From positions 147,305,690 to 147,369,689 of the forward strand of contig CM048553.1 of NCBI GenBank assembly GCA_026413225.1: 64,000 nt of DNA, read 5' to 3'. Shown here in pieces: positions 53,946-64,000 of this stretch; the stretch's first letter is position 1, and the number at the start of each line of letters is the position of its first letter. The notes under the pieces were generated by a model, which did not search any database, was not told the DNA's origin, and worked only from the letters and a program-made list of their open reading frames with translations. The position numbers were made by a program, and so were the translations under genes. This stretch comes from Otis tarda. Its lineage: Eukaryota > Chordata > Aves > Otidiformes > Otididae.

Positions 53946-56900
53946 ACTGTAATGAAACAGATCACAAAACTATCCATGCCATCCACAAGTGAGAGAATGA
54001 GAGGATTCTGCTTTAGAAATTCTTTGCTTTTACAAAGGACTTTTCATCTAACCTTTGAATTGGCTTTGCAAAATGCAATAATGTCATTATCAATATAGTT
54101 ATCTCCATTTTACAGAGAGGGAAACTCATGCACAGAGAGGGAAAGCAACTTCAACCACCTAGCAGAGCAGAAGCTAAAAGAAAATTGTGAGGAAAAACCT
54201 GCAAGTTCAGAACTCTGGCTTTTATAACTAAAACCAAATCAGCATTGCCTGGTAAATGGCTGTATATAGTCTTTTGGAATGCACAGTCCTCCCGTACCCC
54301 CTTTTATTCAATTAGAAACTTTTGCTTTGAGTTTTCTTTAAAAAGGCATGTTTTTCCTGTTGCAAGTAGAAACAAATTTGACAATTTGACATTCCTTATC
54401 AAATATACAGTGCTCTGTGCTGAAATAGGACTTCACTTTTTTTTTTAGTATCAAGTGGTTTTTTTTCAGCTGTCCTATGAAAATCTTTGTGGTAAAGTTA
54501 GATTAATATGATAATTTTAACAAATACAAGTCATAAAACTAAGGAAATTAAATAAAAATAAAATACTTCACCATCCAAAAAAAAAAAAATTTACTATATT
54601 CCACTTCAGGTTCTGTCAACATACTCTCATCAGGCATCTCAGTTTCTTTAAGCAGTATTTCTGAAAATAAACTGATTACATTAAGTGTTTGGACTATCAC
54701 CAGTTATAGAGCAAACCTTTCACTAGACAGAACACCACAGAACAGTGGTGTCCTCTAAACTTCTGTTATTTGCATCACTGTCAGTATATACCCTTGTCCA
54801 TAAGAGCATTTGCCTATCTAAAGTTCAAACCACTTCCCATGAGTTATTTTGTGGCTTAATATTTGTTTCAAGGCTTGGAATCTTATTGTCATAGAAGTAT
54901 GCAAGAGCACAACTAGCTAAAAGAGTAATGAAATTAATAGTAAGTTCAAGAAGGTAATGGCAAGTCTCTGAAGACTAAATTTTTGTTCTTTGCTTCTTTG
55001 TCCTCATACAGTGTCTAGAGCTAAATTTGAGCTCAGTCCTGACTTGGAGCTAATAAGCTTTGAGCTGGTCAGCTCAGGCTGTGAAAATTAATGTTTTTTT
55101 TCAGATGCAGAAGCCTAGATTTAATTTCTGCTTATGACAACCAATCCAGGGAAACTGCGTGTTTCATTTGATAGCAGTCCCTCCTCTAACATAGGATCAC
55201 ATTATTTTAATTTAAAGCATACTTATTTTTAAAGTGCAATAGCCCCTTACTCACTAAATGTGTTCTTAGCTCCCTCAAAGGGAAATATTTCTGTTTCATT
55301 TTATGGCTTCAGGTAAACACTGAAGTAATCTTCTGTACAAATCTCCCCTTCCCCAACTTCTGTAACACGTGCATTTGAAGGCTGGTGAGGTAGGGTTGGG
55401 GAGAGAGGTGGCCAAGAGCCAATTAAAAAACCTGACAAGTATCAATAAGTTTATCAGTAAGTTTAAATCACCAAACTTATATGGAACAATCTTCTCTCGT
55501 ATTAAACTAACATTAGCGCTTTCATTCATTCTTTCTCTTAGTAGTCTGTTTTATTAAAAACAATACATTGAATAAGATGTGTGATAGCTTTGAAAACCAC
55601 AACCAGGAAAATTCCTGTTATCTATTCTATAGATTTCAAAACTTTCAATTAAAAATTTAGCCAGAGATTTTGGTTTGACTTGGAGACTGTATTCTTAACC
55701 TTGAGTTATGATCCTCCATTTACAATGACCAGAAGTCCATGGTCTACGGTTTTATCTCTTCAAAATTGCTCTGTGGGTGAGTAGTACAAGTGCATTTGCA
55801 GGCACTGAAAGATGTTGATGCGCTCATTTTAAAACAAATTAATTCATTCCCCCAGAGACAAAACTCATGACATCTTATTCAGACTTTTTAACCCTTATGC
55901 AGGACTGATTGAAGTATCAGTCTTAGAGTAGTATTTGTGTTGTGCTCAACAATTGTTCTCAAAATACCATGGCAAATAGAGTAGCTTTTTCTGCCTATCC
56001 TTTAGATTACAGATGAGACGGAAGCATAAATCATAAAAAAAAATCAACATGGAAAATATTAATTAATGCTAAATGTCAGGGACTCTCTTGCCTACCAAAA
56101 GGCTAGGAAGGCAGATTTTTCCTGTTCTTCTTGTACTCAACACTCATTTTTCTCATTATTTCATTAGCGTGCATATATTTTCTAGATCAGGAAGCAGTTC
56201 TGATTTCCCCACATTATTATAGCCTTACCTCAAAATTGTGCCAAGGGTGGATGGGCAAGTGACCTTCATAACACTAAAAAATAAATTGCTTCCATTCTCA
56301 GGGTAAACCAAATCCTTGGGGTCAGCCCCAAGGAATGTGCCTAGCTCTATCATTAATCACTTTCAGATTTTCTGTTGCTTTAGTGTTGTCAAAGACAATG
56401 ATCAAGGCTCATTTAGATTCAACTGTATTCATAATAAAGCAAGTAATTTAGAAGGTTTTTTTTTTAGGTGAAAAAAAAAAAAACCTGCCTAAGTAAAACA
56501 CTAATAAGCTTGTGTAGGTATTATTTTGTGAGGAAGACATAAGAATTTTTTTTTTTATTTGCAAGAATAACAGTTTAGAGGTTATTCTTTTCCCAACCAC
56601 ACTATCTGAAAATAGGATATATTTTAACTATTTTCCAAATTTCTGAAACTGTGTTATCACCCTCTTTCCCTCAGGCACTACTATAAATGACAAAATGCTT
56701 TATTGACACCATAAGCTATTAAAGTGCCATCAAATACTTGCTTTAGAATGTTTTTATACTATGGAAACATACTAGCTAATCTTATTAATTTCTGTTGGAG
56801 AACATATAAAATCTAGCTTTTTTTCAGCTTAAGAAATTTACTCAAAATCCTAGATCAAACGAATTTGGATAGTGATGTTAAAAAAAAAAAAGAAAAAAAA

Positions 56901-57884
56901 AAAGAAAAAGGGCTATGAACTTGCAAAGGGATGTGGTGAATGGATAAAGACGTTCTTGTATTAATATTAGTTAGTGTTAGTATTAGTTCTTGTATTAGTA
57001 CCTCTTCTTTTGGTGTGTCCCCCTCACCTCTGTCCCACAGAATTGCCAGTCATTTCTGCATGAGGCTGTAAATACACCACTCCAAGGAACAACAGTTTCA
57101 TACTAATTGGTATGTAAAATCTACGTATTCTGTATAGTCCTCTGACAGACTCAAGCCAGTAATGCTATCTCTAATACAAAGTATGCACAACATAATCAGA
57201 AACACTATTTTATGGTGTCTCTTGATTTCTTTTTTAAAAATATATATTGCCAATTAAGAAGTGACAGCACTTATCCGGGAAACTTATATCAGTTTAATCC
57301 TTGTTTCAGATGAAGGGGTAGGAATTCAAAAATGTAATTTAAATTCACCCTTTACACAATATGACAGTATAGAGAGAAGCAGTCTCAATATAAATATGTG
57401 TATGCATTTGTGAACACTTTTTTACCATCATATTACTGACGTGCTATTCTGCAGAAGGATCAAAGTATCCGTCAAGCTAGAAGGAAAACGAAGTGTTCTA
57501 TCCTGCAAAGGTTAAAGTGAAGGTGGAAGACATGAAAAGGAAATCTCAGCTCTCCAACTCTCTTCCAAGATTGTTTATGCTTTTTTGACACCTAAGTTCC
57601 CCCATGATTTTAGTGGTACACACAGCCTCTAGCAGAGAGATATTCCAGTTCTGAAGATGCATGCTAATCATTTGTTCAAGAACAACATCCTTCTTGGTTT
57701 GTGTTAATAGGGGAAAGTTTCATTTTTATATCAATTAATTGTTCTCATTTATTCATCATTTTATTATCAAACAATTCTAACACCAAATTAGTACTAGTGA
57801 TATAAAATTGTGACAGTCAGTAAGATTTATAGAAACATATTCATTCTGGTTAAACCTTTAATTAAATCCAAAGAAGCATCCTGC

Positions 57885-58060
57885 TTGGATCGCTTATTGG
57901 CCAGTCAGCGGCTTAGCTGTTTTGCCAGCTGGTTAACCTGGTGCTACTTTGCTGCATGGCTACCAGGCTAGCAATGGGCCCCCTAACTGCCTGGTTATCT
58001 AGCTGTCAGGCTCGGTGGGCCTTTTAGCTCTCGTTTTCTGATTTGACACCCAGTCAGTAC
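57885..58060. other. GC-enriched block of unknown origin
   Basis: About 175 bp rich in GCT/AGC words (GGCTTAGCTG, CCAGCTGGTTAACCTGG, AGGCTAGC, ATCTAGCTG) stands out from AT-rich surroundings. It may be a decayed minisatellite or an old repeat fragment. No reading frame or RNA fold is evident to me. Confidence 0.4.
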
Positions 58061-61000
58061 CAAAATGTTTTTTCACATCACTGGAAATTTCATAAAGTTA
58101 CATTCAATACAGATATCCAGAATTTCGTAGGGAAAAAAAAAGAGCCCCTAAACCAGATTTTCTTTTTCTGGTTAGCTTTACTTTATGGTACATTGTTATA
58201 GCTAGCTAGTAAATTGCATTTGCACATTGCTCTGTACTGATTAAAGTCAGAACTACACTATAACATGTATTCAGCATAAGAGGCAGAAAAGTACACCTTT
58301 TGACTGGAAAACATGAAAGCTTTCTGCATTGTCACTGTGAATTTCAGCATGAAAAACACTTTCTAACAGCCATAAAGTGACTTAAGTTGTTACAAATATC
58401 TTGTTACAAATGTAAGTAGGATACCTTAGTTTGACGCTTGTTTTTTGGAAGGGAGAGGTTTAATTAGCTGTTTTTTTGGTACAGCTATTTCTCTGTGTAA
58501 TACTATTACCTAATGATGCAAGACAAAATTGCCCTTTTCTTTACAGTCTCACCCTGTAACTAATTGTTAAGCAATACACAGGGAATAACCTTTCACTGCT
58601 TACATATTTGAGAACAAAGCTATTACTGGAAGAGGTCTTACTGAACAATTGAAAAGAAAATAAGGCTGTAAAACACACTTCCTAGCACCTATTTTGACTA
58701 GTATGTATTCTGCCTATAAGAATGTTTCTCTTCAATAACGACAAAAACATGTGAAAAATAAACTACAAGTTTATTGTTCAAAGCACAAGAAAATTTCACT
58801 CTAGCCATTTAAACATGTCCATAGTATAAGATTAGTTTTATCTTTAAAATAGCTTATATCTAGTTAAGTCTACCTATCAAATCAATTATTATTTTGCACA
58901 TCTATCCTTGACACCTATGGGTTATACTTCAGATGATTCTAAGCATGTGCTGATATCATCTAACTATTTGCAGTTTCTAAAATCTGATCTTCATAGTTGA
59001 TGTTTTCTATGAGATTTTCCCCAGAAAGTAGGTTTGCAAGCTGACAGAATCTATAATGGCAACCAGCAAAAAATTATTGCTTATTCTGCTCATATAAGTG
59101 CCCCTTCTCTCACGTCAATTTGTCTTCTCAGCAAATTATAAAGCAGTTCACCATTACAGTAATGCATTAACAGTCCAACCTACTTCTGTGCCAGCCACAA
59201 TTCCAAGCATAGCTACACTGCATCGTCTACAATATTTTCCTAAAATTCAAAGAAAAACACAATATCTACCATAATGGAAATGCAGTTCTCTCATCTTTTT
59301 TTTTATAGTTCAAAAGGTATCACTCTCCCTGAAGCTGCACAAAATCCTGCACAGTAAATTTAAGCCAACAGACAGTGGGCTTCCCTTCTGCAGCTGTCTT
59401 TCATAAATTCTTAGAAATGTTCATGGAGAATCTTCAGATCATTGGTTGTGAATCAGAGGTTTAAAGTACCTCACCACTATGAGCAGTCAACAACATTTAC
59501 ATTACATAGTCTGTTATCTAATGCAAAATATATTTGGGAAAAAAAAAACCAGTGCTTACTGAAATAATGCACCTTTGTTGCTAATCAAGGGGTTAGTAAA
59601 AGTGTAAGGCTATGCACATAGATGCATCAGTGAAGTTCCCATCTTTGTGTCTTATTTGGTTTGAGGCTGTGGGTAAATCACAGTTTACAGAAGGAATAAG
59701 GCATTAACATTTTTAAGAATCAAAATTTTATTCTTCTTGCAATTTAGTACAACATCATGCCTCCATCCTCTTCTTTTCTGCACTATTTAGGAGGTAATTT
59801 TCAAAAATCACTCTGCTTTAGGCTAACTCTGATCCAGTGAAGTCAATTAGTATTTTATTCTCTCTCAAAAATCTAACATATAATTCCAACCTTATGGTGC
59901 AAAGTGGAATTCAGGGTTGATTTGTTCAGATTTTTTAATAGCACAGTGCACGTCATCCACTTTCTCCAGAGACTTAGTGACATATCATATACTATACACT
60001 TTAACATCTCATATGCACACTGCCCGCTAGCTATAATATTGACAAGTACTTTAAAAGTACCTGTCCTGTTCATGTACCAAACTAGTTTTAATTACTAAAA
60101 ATCCTCTAAAACTATGGTTCTTACAAACAGAAATAAATTTAATTTAGACATTAAACACACCCAGAAATATTCCAAATAGAAAAAGTATTTTTGTTGGAAA
60201 AATATACAGTAAAGCCTTTCACCCAAAACTCTTTAATGAAGCATATAGTTCCTACATTTCCTCACAAGCCAGGAGATTAATAAAAATGGAACTGATCCAA
60301 AAAGGAGTTTGAGGTCGATACTTCATCTATAAGCACTGCTGAAACCCATTCTAATACTTAAAAAGCCTTAGGCTAACATAGATTTACATCTTAGCATGAC
60401 GGTGCATACACATATCTCATTACTCATATATATGCAGTACAAAACCTTAAGCACTTGTTTTGGTGCTAGCTGCGGGTGTGTGGAATTTTTCTCATTGGTA
60501 TCATTGAAAAAAAAATTGTTATATAAAAAGCCTTGATTAAAAAAAAGGGCAAAGTATCACATATTTTGATAAGGTCTGTTGTGCATTATCCATATATACA
60601 TACATACTAGTGGATCTTAATACTTACATAGCATAATATAAACACTACAAAAGACACTAGCCTCCTTCCATCTTGAAAGGAGAGGAAAAATCTACCCAAT
60701 AGAACAGTACCTGACCAGTAACTTATCTAGTTTGTTTTACTTTTGGTTAAATTAGGAAGCAGGTGTATTAAACACAAATGTGAAGTATCAACAACTTACA
60801 GCTTATTGTGTTTCCTATACGTGTATACAACATATACTCATTAGCAAAGATTTGTAGCATCCTTTCACTTATTCTTCATGATTGTCTTGATCCCAGAAAA
60901 CAACTCTTGTAACAAGCTTCATAATGAACACCTTTTGTAAAAAGATCTACCCCACAATGCAGATGTAAGGACATTAATTTGTGGATACAAAACTAAAACT

Positions 61001-62402
61001 CAGGTCTCAGATTTAAAAAATCCAGATCTGCTTGAAAGAACCAGACTCACACTAACGAAGCAAAGTTGAAACTAACTGAATATTTAGAATATTGCTTGAT
61101 TTGAAAGATCCTGAAGGATTTATTTATTAAGTTAACATATCCCTCTTGTTCCATCAACCCCATTAGTAAGACGTTTACATTGCGGTTCAGACAGTAACAT
61201 AACCATTAAAGTTTTGGTCAAGCACTAAACAAGTAAGTTTTTTATATGACTAGGGATATAAATATTCTTTATGTTTCCAATTCTAGTGATGAAATTAATG
61301 GGTCTTAATGGCAGTCATTATAAATATGAATGTCTATTGCATGAGAGCTTCGGTACTGGCCTTTTTTTCCCTCACTTTTCTTTCTCCTGGAAATGCTCTA
61401 TCCAAATTATATTATATCATTTCAGAGCAAGGACATTGTGACATATATTGTCAAAGAGTCAAAAAAAAATCCTCTTGTATCTCATACAAAATCTATTGCT
61501 GTCTAAACTGAGAACTCAAGATTTGAATGTTATTGAAGACATAGAATAAATGTTACATGCTAATAGATATTTTCAGTTATATTTGGATAACAAGATAAGT
61601 CAACAAGACAAATAATTATCTCTAAATTGCTCTTTTGGGAAAGTATTTCCAATATAAATATTCTAGTTACATGAAATTTTTCAGAACGATATATTTTCTA
61701 GAATTACAGTTATGCAGCATTCACATATATAATATTGAAATACCTGTATTACAGAAAAAAAAATTTGCAACATCTCTGTGACAGAAGCTATAGAACTTTC
61801 AAGTAAGTGGAGTTTCTCACTGAATTGTATGCATGAAACTCAAGTTGTAGGCTGCTATCAAGGCTGTTCTTGTATGTGCATCCAGTACACCTGAGTCGTT
61901 AATTCCCTGGATTATTCAGGAATTGACCATCTAGTGAGATAACAGACTCGCTTGAAAAAATACACTACTTTGAAATGTAATTACAGTATCAAAATATGCG
62001 AAGTTTCCCAGTTGAGTCTTCAAATGATGAAAACAAGAAACAACACAGAAAGATTAGGTTGGAGATATAGCAAGCATATAAAAAAAAAGAGAACAAAAGA
62101 GGAAGTAAATTGAGTTAATCTTCTGCACTGTCATAGTTCAATGTCCAGTCATAAAGAATGACAGAACACATCTTTCAGAGAAGAAAGTAAACAGTACTAA
62201 TTCAGTCTTGAAAGGAAAGAAGAAAAAGACTTCTGTCCCTAAAGTCAGCTCTTTCTCTAAGTTAAATATGCAGAAGAAAAGTAAAGGGGAAGTGTCCACT
62301 AGAAAAGCATCTAAAATATAACACTCTACTAGCAGTTTCAGGGTAATATATCACTCAAGTTTTAAGCAGTTACAAAGGCAGAAGTCAGTGAAAGGTCTAG
62401 TT

Positions 62403-62769
62403 AGAATCATAGAATGGTTAGGGTTGGAAGGGACCTTCAAAGGTCAGCTACCCCAACACCCCTGCAAGGAGCAGGGACATCCCCAACTAGATCAGGTTGC
62501 TCAGAGCCTCATCCAACCTGGCCTTGAATGTTTCCAGGGATGGGGCATCCACCACCTCTCTGGGCAACCTGTTCCAGTGTTCCACCACGCTCAGTGTAAA
62601 AAACTTTTTCCTAATATCTAATCTAAATTTACCTCCCTCTATTTTGAAACCATTACCCCTCGTCCCATCACAACAGGCCCTACTGAACAGCCTCTCCCCA
62701 TCTTTCTTGTAGGTCCCCTTGAGGTACTGGAAGACCGCTATAAGGTCTCCCCGGAGCCTCCTCTTCTCC
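62403..62769 (-). mobile_element. CR1 LINE, 3' fragment
   Basis: Minus-strand copy with tail AGAATCATAGAATGG at 62403, 3' UTR and ORF2 end. It breaks at CTCTTCTCC near 62769, where the FSLEKRR-coding sequence begins. It closely resembles the copy at 39736-40146, so it is probably of the same young subfamily. Confidence 0.93.
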
Positions 62770-64000
62770 TTAGTTCCTAAGGTCAGTTCCTGTAAAACTG
62801 TCTTTAGTAGGACTAAGCACTTTATTTAACTGAGAATCAGGACATTGACACATTTGAAGCTAGATACAGCCTATGCTGTTTCCGTATCTCAGAACTGCAG
62901 CCAGACTGACAAAAAGCTATGTTTTATTTTTTGAACAATAAATTACCACTCTTAGAAATTTAACCTAATGAGTTATTTAGAACTAAACTAAGATTTTAGG
63001 TAGAAACTCCATTGTAATAACTTATTTCTGATTTATAAAACAAATAAATGAAAAATTAAATAAGTCAGTGTTTGTGAACACAGGGAAAAAAGTTCTACAT
63101 TATGTCACCTTGAAAAAAATAACTTGTTCTGGAAAGTACTTTAACAATCTATTAATTAATTTTAGAGTTATTCAGTTAGAGGGATAAAAATAATTCACCC
63201 TGTGACTCTCTTTGTCAAGTTCATTATGATGTCTGGAAGACTTAAAAAAAAAAGGTCTTTGTTTTAAAAATGTCAGTGTTGAAATATATGAAAGTCCTAT
63301 CATGCCTTTGCAATGTTGGAAAAAGTTCAATTTTGAAGTAAAGTTACTATTATATAAAGCAAGTCTATGAGAAACCACTGTGTGATCATTAAGGGCTGAA
63401 TAAAGGTCTGACTGATGATTAATGAAAGTTTGCAGTACTGTGGATATGAAATGTTGAAAAGTGCCAAGATTAAGAACTACTTTTTAATGTCAGAAGTAGA
63501 CTATATTGTATAAAGCCAGATGTTCGTCTTTCAAAGATTTTCCAATTAATCTGTGGACTTGGTAGAATAATTAAGGTAATGATGAAAGGTAAAAGGAGAC
63601 ACCCCAACACATATTCTGAAATGTTAGTCTATGATACAAGTCTATGATACGCACAAACAAGCGTGTTGTTTGTGACACAAGTAATAAAAATAACACTGAT
63701 GGATAGTGTTGCTGTCCCGATTGCCTGAAGGACTAGTATCATGTTGTTGTTTTTCATATAGATGTCAGGGACTTGGAAAGAGTCATTATTCACAAATGTG
63801 ATGCAAATATATACAAAATAACATCATGCTTACAACTCAATTTTCCTAAGTAGATCATAGAATCAATATAAATACACATTAACTTCACCTGGCCTGCACA
63901 TGATGGTTAACGTATGGGTTTTTCTGTCACACAAGCTGTGGCAAGTTGCATAGCTCCTTGGTGTAACCGAGGAGACCAAACCATGATCAGGGCACTCGGC

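Noticed and set aside
53770-53992. Overlapping Arg/Glu/Lys and Leu/Ser/Phe frames
   Set aside because: They are translations of the AGAGA microsatellite.

Overview
The window is a stretch of bird nuclear genome: AT-rich intronic DNA dotted with CR1 LINE copies that end in the avian ATTCTATG 3' tail, avian-type LTRs, and a provirus whose primer-binding site matches tRNA-Trp as in avian leukosis-type retroviruses. I could not name the species.

The only host gene I can support is CSMD3 (CUB and Sushi multiple domains 3), on the minus strand. Four coding exons are readable, in transcript order: 52149-52261 (end of CUB domain 1), 22305-22613 (a 103-codon linker exon matching the alternatively used CSMD3 linker), 6314-6391 (26-codon linker) and 1188-1275 (start of Sushi domain 1). 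All four have AG/GT splice sites and compatible phases (1 into 1 for the two linker exons), so either linker exon can be skipped without a frameshift. The introns between them are about 29.5, 15.9 and 5.0 kb. The window begins and ends inside introns. No promoter, first exon or last exon of the gene is present.

The introns hold the rest. Intron 15.9 kb: three CR1 loci within 10.4-18.2 kb, including a 2.45-kb minus-strand CR1 with a nearly complete endonuclease/RT reading frame and another CR1 split by a 765-bp solo LTR, plus two smaller CR1 scraps. Intron 29.5 kb: a 5.5-kb mosaic endogenous retrovirus (26467-31990, plus strand, antisense to CSMD3), a 393-bp GC-rich insert with a 12-bp target duplication (37127-37519), six CR1 fragments and an old ERVL-like LTR. 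The upstream intron holds an old minus-strand LTR, a 27-unit AGAGA microsatellite and a CR1.

The most unusual object is the mosaic provirus. Its two 349-bp LTRs differ at one base, yet the inside is a patchwork: a frameshifted gag piece, an LTR fragment of another family followed by 32 A residues, one pol-end/env remnant interrupted by a third kind of LTR, then a second integrase/env remnant from a different retrovirus, and finally a polypurine tract and the 3' LTR. This suggests a defective recombinant that was mobilised in trans by a helper, or LTR homogenisation after insertion. No tRNA, rRNA, CRISPR or prokaryotic feature was seen.
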